A stretch of 64,000 nt of DNA from JAWWPG01 sp037719575. Its GTDB lineage: Bacteria > Actinomycetota > Actinomycetes > Propionibacteriales > Nocardioidaceae. The position numbers were made by a program, and so were the translations under genes. Where the stretch lies: assembly GCA_037719575.1 (NCBI GenBank), contig JBBJMF010000001.1:31843-95842 (forward strand), in the 5' to 3' direction. The notes under the pieces are model-generated. The model was not told the DNA's origin, searched no databases, and saw only the letters and a list, made by a program, of their open reading frames with translations. This document shows, one piece after another, positions 38,000 to 45,378 of this stretch; within the stretch, counting starts at the first letter, position 1, and each line of letters begins with the position of its first letter.

Positions 38000-38075
38000 G
38001 GGCGCCTGCGGCCGGCAGCAGCGGTGCGCCCGGCACCGTCCGCCGCCGGCACCACCTGACACACTTGTCGCCGCG

Positions 38076-38960
38076 ATGGCCAGTCCAGCTGAGTGGGTTG
38101 AGGGTGCACGCCCACGGACGCTGCCGGCCGCCGTCTCCCCGGTGCTCGCCGGCACCGGCATCGCGATCGCAGCCGGGTCGTTCGGGTGGGCGAAGGCACT
38201 TCTCGCACTCGTCGTCGCGCTGGCCCTCCAGGTCGCCGTCAACTACGCGAACGACTACTCCGACGGGGTCCGTGGCACCGACGCCGACCGGGTCGGGCCG
38301 CTGCGTCTCGTCGGGTCCGGGGTCGCACCGGCCGGTCAGGTCAGGTCCGCTGCCTACGCCGGCTTCGCGGTCGCCGCCGTGGCCGGGCTGGTGCTCGCCG
38401 CCACGACCTCCTGGTGGCTGGCCCTGGTTGGCGCCGTCGCGATCGTCGCAGCATGGTTCTACACCGGTGGGTCGGTCCCCTACGGGTACCGGGCGCTCGG
38501 CGAGGTCAGCGTGTTCGTGTTCTTCGGGCTGGTGGCGGTCGTGGGCACGTCGTACGTGCAGACCGAGCGCCTGACGGCCGGCGGCTGGTGGGCGGGTGCC
38601 GGCATCGGCGCGCTGGCCTGCGCGATCCTGGTCGCCAACAACCTCCGCGACATCCCCACGGACTCCCGGGCCGGCAAGCGGACGCTCGCCGTCGTGCTGG
38701 GCGACCGGTCATCGCGGACGCTGTACGCCGCCCTACTGGTCGTGGCCGGCGTGGCCCTGTTGCTGGTAGGGCTCACGGTCACCTGGTGGGCGCTTCTCGG
38801 GCTCGTGGCCACGCCGTTGGCGGCGCGTGCCGTGGCCGTCGTCGCGAGCGGGACCACGGGTCCGGGGCTGATCGCGGTCCTGCGGGACACCGGGCTCACG
38901 GAGCTGCTCTACGCGGTCGGCCTGCTGGTCGGCTGCGTCGTCGCGGCCGCCACCCGCTGA
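38076..38960 (+). CDS. menA: 1,4-Dihydroxy-2-naphthoate polyprenyltransferase
   Basis: A 294-residue membrane prenyltransferase of the UbiA family with about eight helices. It attaches the polyprenyl chain to dihydroxynaphthoate. The first Asp-rich motif is NYANDYSDGVRGTDADR near residue 54, the second NNLRDIPTDSRAGKRTLAV near 188. It is divergent from menE with 88 nt between the starts. Its prenyl donor is probably made by the synthase at 6259-7254. Confidence 0.93.
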   Translation: MASPAEWVEGARPRTLPAAVSPVLAGTGIAIAAGSFGWAKALLALVVALALQVAVNYANDYSDGVRGTDADRVGPLRLVGSGVAPAGQVRSAAYAGFAVAAVAGLVLAATTSWWLALVGAVAIVAAWFYTGGSVPYGYRALGEVSVFVFFGLVAVVGTSYVQTERLTAGGWWAGAGIGALACAILVANNLRDIPTDSRAGKRTLAVVLGDRSSRTLYAALLVVAGVALLLVGLTVTWWALLGLVATPLAARAVAVVASGTTGPGLIAVLRDTGLTELLYAVGLLVGCVVAAATR

Positions 38961-38976
38961 CGCCCGGGTTAAGCCG

Positions 38977-39276
38977 CTAGCGCCGCTGCCCACCAGGCGG
39001 GGCCGGGTCCTGGTCGGTGTCCTCGGCGGCCCGCCGGGCGTCGTACGCGGCCTTCGCCTTGTCCGCCCGCTCGGACACCTGTGCCGCCAGGTCGTCCCGC
39101 AGCGAGCCAAGGACGAGCAGCGCGACGACCGACGACACGACCATCGCGATGATCGCGGTGTACAGCGCGCTGATCGCCGACCACTCGAGCCAGCGACCGA
39201 AGGCCAGCCAGATCAGCCCTAACGCGGCAGCGAACAGGGCCATCCGCGCCAGCGTGTACAGCAGGAACGTCCTCAT
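38977..39276 (-). CDS. DUF4229 small membrane protein
   Basis: A 99-residue protein with two hydrophobic helices (about 5-28 and 35-58) and a charged tail LAAQVSERADKAKAAYDARRAAEDTDQD. This is the layout of actinobacterial DUF4229 proteins, which have no known function and often lie near menA. I start at ATG 39276 (MRTFLLYTLARM); the upstream open frame belongs to the shadow of the dehydratase gene, whose stop is 7 nt before. It is convergent with menA. Confidence 0.8.
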   Translation of the reverse strand: MRTFLLYTLARMALFAAALGLIWLAFGRWLEWSAISALYTAIIAMVVSSVVALLVLGSLRDDLAAQVSERADKAKAAYDARRAAEDTDQDPAPPGGQRR

Positions 39277-39283
39277 CTCGGAC

Positions 39284-40255
39284 TCAGCTCTCGTCACCGA
39301 GGAGATCGCGAAGGGCGCTCGGCTCGACGTTTCCGCCCGAGAGCACAGCCACGGCGGGACCGTGGCCGACGAGCCCCCGGTGCTCGAGGAAGCCGGCGAC
39401 ACTCACGGCGCCACTCGGCTCGCAGACCAGCTTGCAGCCGAGGACCACCTGCCGCATGGCGGACCTGATCGCGGCCTCGCTGACCGTGACGACGTGGTCG
39501 ACGTAGGCGGTGATGTGCCGCCAGTTGAGCTCGCCCACCGCCTGCACCCGGAGGGCGTCGGCGATCGTCCTGCCGGTGCGCTCCGCCTCCCAGCTGACCC
39601 GCTCGCCGCGCGCGAAACCCTCAGCGAGGTCCCCGGCCAGCTCGGGCTCGACGCCGACCAGCTGCACCTGCGGCGCCAGCGCCTTCACGGCAGCGGCGAT
39701 GCCGCTGACGAGGCCCCCGCCGCTGACGGGCACCCAGATGGATGCCAGGTCCGGGACGTCCTCGACGATCTCGACGCCGATCGTGCCCTGCCCGGCGATG
39801 ACGTTGGGGTTGTCGAACGGCGAGACGAAAACGGCACCCGTCGCGGCTCGGATCTCCTCGACCCTCGAGGCACGGTCGGACAGCTCGACGAGCTCGACCC
39901 GCGCACCGTGGCGCAAGGTGGCCAGCCGCTTGACGTCCGGGGTCAGTCGAGGCATCACGATCGTGGCGTCGATCCCCGCCTCGCGTGCCGCGCGAGCCAG
40001 CGCCTGGGCATGGTTGCCCGACGAGTGGGTGACGACCCCGCGGGCACGCTCGGCTGCGTCCAGCCGAGCCACCGCGTTCGTCGCCCCTCGCGCCTTGAAC
40101 GACCCCGTCACCTGCAGGCTCTCCGCCTTGAGCAGCAGCGGCGTGTACGACGTACCAAGGCTCGTGGGCACGACTGGCGTTCGACGCACCAGACCCGCGA
40201 TCCGGGTCGCGGCGCTCGTGATCTCGGCCAGCCCGACAAGGCCCTCGCTGTCCAC
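39284..40255 (-). CDS. Threonine/serine dehydratase-like PLP enzyme
   Basis: A 323-residue fold-type II PLP enzyme. The PLP lysine is in VTGSFKARGATNA near residue 54, followed by THSSGNHAQALARAA near 77 and the phosphate-binding glycine loop VPVSGGGLVSGIAAA near 174. It most resembles catabolic threonine dehydratase/serine racemase-type enzymes, which deaminate L-threonine or L-serine; the C-terminal ACT domain of biosynthetic IlvA is missing. The start is GTG 40255, 6 nt after TAGGGT. It sits just upstream of the DUF4229 gene. Confidence 0.85.
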   Translation of the reverse strand: MDSEGLVGLAEITSAATRIAGLVRRTPVVPTSLGTSYTPLLLKAESLQVTGSFKARGATNAVARLDAAERARGVVTHSSGNHAQALARAAREAGIDATIVMPRLTPDVKRLATLRHGARVELVELSDRASRVEEIRAATGAVFVSPFDNPNVIAGQGTIGVEIVEDVPDLASIWVPVSGGGLVSGIAAAVKALAPQVQLVGVEPELAGDLAEGFARGERVSWEAERTGRTIADALRVQAVGELNWRHITAYVDHVVTVSEAAIRSAMRQVVLGCKLVCEPSGAVSVAGFLEHRGLVGHGPAVAVLSGGNVEPSALRDLLGDES

Positions 40256-40261
40256 GCATCG

Positions 40262-40267
40262 ACCCTA
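40262..40267 (-). promoter_or_regulatory. -10 element of a leaderless promoter (threonine dehydratase-like gene)
   Basis: TAGGGT on the minus strand, 6 nt before the GTG at 40255. Confidence 0.55.
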
Positions 40268-40323
40268 CGCGAGCCGCGACCCGGCCAGCCGACTGCTGTC
40301 GAGCAATGCCTAGGCCGGGCGAC

Positions 40324-40329
40324 TACGCT
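40324..40329 (+). promoter_or_regulatory. -10 element for the PLDc_N gene
   Basis: TACGCT, 24 nt ahead of the ATG at 40354. The short leader carries GAGAGGGGG, so this transcript is leadered. It is back-to-back with the promoter of the divergent dehydratase gene. Confidence 0.45.
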
Positions 40330-40353
40330 GTAAGTGAGAGGGGGTAGGTGACC

Positions 40354-40635
40354 ATGAGGTTCCTCCCGGGCATTCTGCTCGTCGTGCTGGCGATCTACTG
40401 CTGGATCGAGCTCGCTCAGTCGGACCCCCGCGACGTGCGGCAGGCGCCGCGCGCCCTGTGGGCCCTGATGATCCTGCTCCCGCTTGTCGGCCCGATCGGC
40501 TGGCTGGTCTACGGCCGGCCCAACGGCGACGAAGCGCCTCCGGTCAGCGTGCGTCAGCGGAAGCGTCCGGTCGCCCCGGACGACGACCCCGACTTCCTGC
40601 GCAACATCAGGTTCGACCCGCCCGGCGACCCCTGA
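40354..40635 (+). CDS. Small PLDc_N-type membrane protein
   Basis: A 93-residue protein with two hydrophobic helices (about 3-18 and 33-52) around the motif RQAPRALWALMILLPLVGPIGWLVYGRP (quoted in part: PLVGPIGWLVYGRP), which is the phospholipase-D-nuclease N-terminal (PLDc_N) signature found on many short actinobacterial proteins. The tail is charged (RQRKRPVAPDDDPDF). No enzymatic domain follows. ATG 40354 has GAGAGGGGG about 9 nt upstream; GTG 40348 is an alternative. Its stop codon leads directly into five 21-bp repeats. Confidence 0.78.
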   Translation: MRFLPGILLVVLAIYCWIELAQSDPRDVRQAPRALWALMILLPLVGPIGWLVYGRPNGDEAPPVSVRQRKRPVAPDDDPDFLRNIRFDPPGDP

Positions 40636-40739
40636 TCATCCGCCCCCAGTAGCGCACCATCCGCCTCTCGTCACAGACGATCCGCCCCCCGTAACGGATC
40701 ATCCGCCGCACGTTACCGACGATCCGTCCTCGTCCCGGA
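40635..40739 (+). repeat. Five tandem 21-bp repeats (ATCCGCC family)
   Basis: Units begin at 40635, 40656, 40677, 40698 and 40719 with no spacers. Each has a core ATCCGCC seven-mer followed by a variable four-base stretch and GTNAC; the last unit is the most degenerate (ATCCGTC). The first base is the last base of the PLDc_N stop codon. Read in one frame the units encode a heptapeptide like DDPPxVT. The array fills almost the whole gap to ccsB. Confidence 0.9.
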
Positions 40740-40758
40740 ATGGCCACTCAACCGTGGG

Positions 40759-41772
40759 TTACAGGCCACCGTAGGAGTGCAGACCGGAGCCGAAGAGGTT
40801 GATCCCGACGAAGTTGAAGAGGAACGTCGCGTAGCCGGCCAGCGCGACGTAGGCGGCCGCCCGGCCGTGCCACCCGGCGGTGGCCCGGGCGTGCAGGTAG
40901 GCGGCATAGGCGACCCAGGTGATGAACGCCCATACTTCCTTCGGGTCCCAGCCCCAGAACCGTCCCCAGGCGTACTGGGCCCAGATCGCGCCGCAGAGCA
41001 CCGCGAACGTCCACAGCGGGAACGCGAACGCATGCACCCGGTAGCCGAGCCGGTCGATCGCCTCGGCGCTCGGCGTCCGCCACAGGAAGCCCGTGCGCGG
41101 CTCCTCGGGGTGCTCCAGCGCCCTGACCTCGAGCCTGCGGCGCAGCAGATAGAGGACCGACGCGAGGGCGCCGACCGTGAAGGCGCCGCCGGCAACCGCG
41201 GCGGACGAGACGTGGATCATCAGCCAGTACGAGTGCAGCGCCGGCACGAGTGGCGACAGGGGCCGATAGAGGACCAGCACCGCGAGCCCGAGGACCAGCA
41301 CCAGGAACCCTGTGACCAGCAGCCCCAGCCACCGGATGTCGTACCTGCGGACGAGCACGACGTACGCCGCGCCGACCGCCAGACACCCGGTGATCGAGAA
41401 CTCGTACATGTTGCCCCACGGGACCCGGTCCGCCGCGACGCCGCGGAGCACGACGCCCACCGCAAGCACGAGGACGCCGAGGACGGTCAGCCCGAAGCCG
41501 GTCCGGCCGAAGCGGTCGCTTCGCTCGACGTCGCGGCTGGAGTCCAGCTCGTTCGTTCCCCCGGGCGGCTCGGCACCCGTTGACCCGGCCACGCCGGCCG
41601 GGCTCCCGGTGTCCCCCGCGGCGACGAGGGCCCGGCGTTCGGATCTGGACGGTAGGGCGACCAGCTGACGCGCGACCGCCCACTCCGCGACATGCGCGAT
41701 CATCGCGAGCGTGAACACGACTGTCGCCGAGTAGACGGCGTTGTTGCTCAGCTGGGCGAACGTCTCGGTCAC
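40759..41772 (-). CDS. ccsB: Cytochrome c biogenesis protein CcsB/ResC
   Basis: A 337-residue membrane protein of the system II haem lyase. The tryptophan-rich haem-binding signature is WGRFWGWDPKEVWAFITW near residue 265, flanked by histidines (for example SYWLMIHVSSA near 185). With ResB it carries haem across the membrane and attaches it to apocytochrome c. GTG 41772 overlaps the resB stop by 4 nt. It is the last gene of the rex-hem-cytochrome c series. Confidence 0.92.
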   Translation of the reverse strand: MTETFAQLSNNAVYSATVVFTLAMIAHVAEWAVARQLVALPSRSERRALVAAGDTGSPAGVAGSTGAEPPGGTNELDSSRDVERSDRFGRTGFGLTVLGVLVLAVGVVLRGVAADRVPWGNMYEFSITGCLAVGAAYVVLVRRYDIRWLGLLVTGFLVLVLGLAVLVLYRPLSPLVPALHSYWLMIHVSSAAVAGGAFTVGALASVLYLLRRRLEVRALEHPEEPRTGFLWRTPSAEAIDRLGYRVHAFAFPLWTFAVLCGAIWAQYAWGRFWGWDPKEVWAFITWVAYAAYLHARATAGWHGRAAAYVALAGYATFLFNFVGINLFGSGLHSYGGL

Positions 41773-43328
41773 TCGCGCTCCTCCTCGGTCGGCCGCAGCG
41801 CCGTGGCGACCCGCTCCACGTGACCGCCCGGGTCACCGCCGGAGACCCTGTCAAGCGCTGCGACCTCGACTACCGTACGCCCGTGGTCGTCGCTGACCCG
41901 GACCCAGGTCCGACGCGGCCGGATGAAGAGCGAGCACAGCAGGCCGCCGATCGCCGCGAGCACGCCGACGAGCGGAATCACCTTGCCTGGCTGGTGGTTG
42001 ATCTGCAGCTTGACCCACGTCCGCAAGCCATTGAACGTCACCGACCCCATCCCCTGAGCGAGCTTTATGGTCTGCCCCTTGCGCAGCAGCAGCGGCTCGG
42101 GTTTTCCGTTGTCCATGGTGAACGGCTTCAATCTGTCTTTGTCGAGCACGTAGACCGACTGTGGCGCGCCGTCGTCCAGACCCAGGTCGCCGTGATAGGC
42201 GACGAGCGACAGCACCGGGTTGCGCGGGGCGGGGAACGACGAGTACGGCGTCCGGTTCGGGCCGAGGGCGGCCGACGGGAAGAAGTAGCCCTCGAGGCCC
42301 AGCTGCGCTGGCCGCGCGTCCGGCGCCTTGACGACACCGAACGACGTGAACGAGCCGTCCTGCGGCAGGAAGATGGCCGGCCCCGAGAACGCGACGTTGC
42401 CGTCGCCGTCGCGCACGGTGATGTTCGGCGCGTAGCCGTGCCCGATGAGGAACACCGACACCCCGCCGACCTGCAGCGGGTGGTTGACGCGCAGATCGAA
42501 GTCGTACGGCGGGGCGCCGGGCGAGGGGGTCACCGACAGGTCCGCGTCGAAGCTGAGCGGCGTACCAGCGCCGACACCGGACGTCTCGTAGGTGGCGTGG
42601 AAGCGCTTGACGGTGAAGGAGAACGGGCTCAGCGAGTCAGCGCCGAAACGAGCGCCGGGGGTGAACTCGTCGTACTGGGTAAGGGTGTTCGAGAACCCCT
42701 GACCCGCGACGACCGCCGCGCTGCCCTTGTAGCCGAAGAGTCCCGTCACCGCGAAGCCCACCAGCACGACGAGCACGGCGACGTGGAAGACCAGGTTGCC
42801 CGCCTCTCGCACATACCCCTTCTCTGCACTGACGACGGTGCCCGGATCGGACTGGTACACCTCGACTCGACGGCGCTGTCCTCGCAGCGTCGCGCGAGCG
42901 CGCTCGACCTCGTCGCCGACGGGCGCATCGCTTCGCCAGCTGTCGTACGCCGACAACCTGGCCAGGTTGCTGGGCGCCTTCGGTGGCCGCGCCCGGACCG
43001 ACCGGAGGTAGGCCCGCAGCCGCGGGACGATGCAGCCGAGCAGCGAGACGAACAGCAGCAGGTAGATCGCGCTGAACCACGCCGAGCTGTAGACGTCGAA
43101 CATCCCGATCCGGTCGAAGACCGGCGCGAGGCCCGGGTGCCGGCGCCGGAACGCGAACACCGCCGACGGGTCCACCCGCTCTTGCGGGATGAGCGATCCC
43201 GGTATCGAGGCTATCGCCAGCATGAACAGCAAGATCAGCGCGGTACGCATCGACGTGAGCTGGCGCCAGATCCAGCGCAGGAACTCGAACGGCGCAAGGG
43301 CGGGCGCGCCCTTAGACGGGGAGGACAA
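41769..43328 (-). CDS. resB: Cytochrome c biogenesis protein ResB
   Basis: A 519-residue ResB family protein. It has three helices in the first about 200 residues (LTSMRTALILLFMLAIASIPGS near 27-48, quoted in part), a large extracytoplasmic domain, and a last helix VIPLVGVLAAIGGLLCSLF near 452 followed by a cytosolic tail. The start appears to be TTG 43328, inside the ccdA gene with a 17-nt overlap, since no ATG/GTG fits before the first helix. It partners CcsB in haem delivery. Confidence 0.9.
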   Translation of the reverse strand: MSSPSKGAPALAPFEFLRWIWRQLTSMRTALILLFMLAIASIPGSLIPQERVDPSAVFAFRRRHPGLAPVFDRIGMFDVYSSAWFSAIYLLLFVSLLGCIVPRLRAYLRSVRARPPKAPSNLARLSAYDSWRSDAPVGDEVERARATLRGQRRRVEVYQSDPGTVVSAEKGYVREAGNLVFHVAVLVVLVGFAVTGLFGYKGSAAVVAGQGFSNTLTQYDEFTPGARFGADSLSPFSFTVKRFHATYETSGVGAGTPLSFDADLSVTPSPGAPPYDFDLRVNHPLQVGGVSVFLIGHGYAPNITVRDGDGNVAFSGPAIFLPQDGSFTSFGVVKAPDARPAQLGLEGYFFPSAALGPNRTPYSSFPAPRNPVLSLVAYHGDLGLDDGAPQSVYVLDKDRLKPFTMDNGKPEPLLLRKGQTIKLAQGMGSVTFNGLRTWVKLQINHQPGKVIPLVGVLAAIGGLLCSLFIRPRRTWVRVSDDHGRTVVEVAALDRVSGGDPGGHVERVATALRPTEEERE

Positions 43329-44109
43329 CCGGGCCCACCTGCCCCTGCATCCACGCCACCAGCTCGGCCCACGCCCCCGTGAAGAGCAGGATGCCCACCG
43401 TCACCAGCATCGCTCCCCCGAGTCGCATCATCCACTCCTGATGCCGCCGCACCCACGAGACGACGCGCATCATCCGGCCGAACCCGACCGCCGCGAGGAT
43501 GAACGGCACACCGAGGCCGAGGCAGTAGACGAAAGCGAGGAAGCTGCCTCGGCTCGCGCTCGCGTTGTTGGCGGAGAGACTCAGCACGGCGGCCAGGGTG
43601 GGCCCGATGCACGGGGTCCAGCCGAGCCCGAACAGCACGCCGAGCAGCGGCGCGGCGCCGATGCCGACGAACGGCACCGTGTGCACGCGGACGTCGCGCT
43701 GCAGCCACGGCACGAAGCCCATGAAGACGAGGCCAAGCACAACCACGACGACACCGAGGATCTTCGTCAGCGTCCGCTGGTACTCGAGAAGGTAGTACCC
43801 CAGCTCTCCGAAAGCTCCACCGATGGCGATGAACACCAAGGAGAAGCCGAGCACGAACAGCAGTGAGCCGAGGAACATCCGGCCCCGGACGCCGGACGAT
43901 CCCCGGGACACGATGTCCGCCCCGGACAGTCCGGTGATGTAGGACAGATAGCCCGGCAACAGCGGCAGCACACAGGGGGAGAAGAACGACACCGTCCCCG
44001 CCACCAGCGCCACCGGGACGGCGAGCGCGAGGGACCCGCTGCTGGCAGTGTCGGCGAACCAGGACCCGATCGTCGCCGTGGGCAGCACGAGAGCTGCCGG
44101 GTCGGTCAC
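43312..44109 (-). CDS. ccdA: Thiol-disulfide carrier CcdA
   Basis: A 265-residue membrane protein that passes reducing equivalents from the cytoplasm to ResA. The first redox cysteine is in VSFFSPCVLPLLPGYLSYI near residue 40-58, the second in LGWTPCIGPTLAAVLSL near 160. About six helices are visible. GTG 44109 overlaps the resA stop by 4 nt. It keeps apocytochrome c cysteines reduced through ResA. Confidence 0.92.
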   Translation of the reverse strand: MTDPAALVLPTATIGSWFADTASSGSLALAVPVALVAGTVSFFSPCVLPLLPGYLSYITGLSGADIVSRGSSGVRGRMFLGSLLFVLGFSLVFIAIGGAFGELGYYLLEYQRTLTKILGVVVVVLGLVFMGFVPWLQRDVRVHTVPFVGIGAAPLLGVLFGLGWTPCIGPTLAAVLSLSANNASASRGSFLAFVYCLGLGVPFILAAVGFGRMMRVVSWVRRHQEWMMRLGGAMLVTVGILLFTGAWAELVAWMQGQVGPVVLPV

Positions 44110-44672
44110 GGCTCTCGTTCCAGCGGCCGGACGATGTCCTTCAGCGTGATCGCGGTGGTCGGTCCGTAGATCGCCGCCGCGACCCGGCCCTGCTTGTCGA
44201 TGACGACGGTCACCGGGAGTGCTGACATGTTGACGGCGTGCTGGAGGTCGAGCACCAGGCTGCCGTCCTGGTCGGAGAAGCTCGGGTAGGGGATCCCCTG
44301 GGAGCGAACGAACGCCTCGGCGTTCCCCTCGTTGTCGCGCGTGTTGATCCCCATGAACGTCGCACCGGACAGCTTCGCCGCCGCCTTGACGAGCTCAGGC
44401 GCCTCCTGACGGCACGGGCCGCACCAGTAAGCCCAGACGTTGATGACGATGACCTTTCCCGAGTCCATGCGCAGCTCGCCGGTCCCCCCGCCGACCAGCG
44501 GACCGGACAGGTCCGGAGCATGCTCCCGGTCCGCGACTGGGATCACGTTCACCGAGTCGCCCTCGATGAAGCCTGCGCCGTTGGTCGCCCTCGGCCCCGA
44601 CGTCGAGCAGCCGGCTGCGGAGAGGACTATCGCGATGCCGCACACGGCGGCGGCGACTCGACGGGTGCGCAT
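44106..44672 (-). CDS. resA: Thioredoxin-like lipoprotein ResA/TlpA
   Basis: A 188-residue lipoprotein with lipobox LSAAGC (C22) and a thioredoxin fold whose active site is YWCGPCRQE (C84 and C87). In system II, ResA reduces the haem-binding cysteines of apocytochrome c outside the membrane. The cis-proline region is SALPVTVVIDKQGRV. It follows the phosphatase gene by 10 nt and precedes ccdA with a 4-nt overlap. Confidence 0.9.
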   Translation of the reverse strand: MRTRRVAAAVCGIAIVLSAAGCSTSGPRATNGAGFIEGDSVNVIPVADREHAPDLSGPLVGGGTGELRMDSGKVIVINVWAYWCGPCRQEAPELVKAAAKLSGATFMGINTRDNEGNAEAFVRSQGIPYPSFSDQDGSLVLDLQHAVNMSALPVTVVIDKQGRVAAAIYGPTTAITLKDIVRPLEREP

Positions 44673-44682
44673 CGACGCCCCT

Positions 44683-45378
44683 CTAGGCCCCGGCCGTGAA
44701 CTTCTTGGCGACCAACGCCTGCACCAGGTCGGCCGCCGGCTCCGAGTAGGCGACGGACTGCACCCGCTCCCCCTCGTAGGTGATGCTGGTCAGGCTGGCG
44801 AGGCTGCACTGGCGCCGGCGCGGGTCGTGGAACAGCCGACGCCCCTCGAGGTAGGACCGCACGACCCAGATCGGCAGCTGGTGCGAGACGACGAGCGCCT
44901 CATGGCCCGCGGCGGCCTCGCGGGCGTCGTGGAGCGCCGCCACCATCCGGACGACGACGTCCTTGTAGGGCTCGCCCCACGACGGGACGAACGGGTTGTA
45001 GAGGTACTTCCACGTCGAGGGTTTGCGCAGCGACCCGTCGCCGACGCCGAAGCTCCGGCCCTCGAACTTGTTCGCCGCCTCGACGACGCGGTCGTCGATC
45101 ACCGGCTCGAGACCCAAGGTGGCGGCAGCCGGGGCCGCCGTCTCCTGCGCCCGCTCGAGCGGCGACGAGACGAGGAAGGTGATATCCCGGTCGACAAGCG
45201 TCTTGGCGACCCGCTGCGCCATCTCGACCCCGAGCGCGCTGAGATGGAAGCCGGGCAGCCGGCCGTAGAGGATCGCCTCTGGGTTCTCGACCTCGCCGTG
45301 GCGCAGCAGGTGCACGGTGGTCCTTGCCGTTCCGGCAAGGTCCACCGGACCGCCGCTCACTTCGATCGGCTCAGGCAT
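44683..45378 (-). CDS. Histidine phosphatase family protein
   Basis: A 231-residue phosphoglycerate-mutase-like enzyme. The phospho-histidine motif is HLLRHGEVENPEA near residue 24, the second histidine is in EALVVSHQLPIWVV near 170, and SSPLERAQET near 75 supplies the conserved arginine. The substrate is unknown; the same gene lies between hemL and the cytochrome c genes in mycobacteria. ATG 45378 has GGAGG 9 nt upstream; ATG 45384 is an alternative. It overlaps the hemL stop. Confidence 0.85.
   Translation of the reverse strand: MPEPIEVSGGPVDLAGTARTTVHLLRHGEVENPEAILYGRLPGFHLSALGVEMAQRVAKTLVDRDITFLVSSPLERAQETAAPAAATLGLEPVIDDRVVEAANKFEGRSFGVGDGSLRKPSTWKYLYNPFVPSWGEPYKDVVVRMVAALHDAREAAAGHEALVVSHQLPIWVVRSYLEGRRLFHDPRRRQCSLASLTSITYEGERVQSVAYSEPAADLVQALVAKKFTAGA

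Noticed and set aside
40324..40336. Leaderless start for the PLDc_N gene at the GTG at 40334
   Set aside because: That GTG is out of frame with the protein; the ATG at 40354 has its own ribosome binding site.
40635..40739. CRISPR array
   Set aside because: Repeats are directly adjacent 21-bp units without spacers and no cas gene is present.
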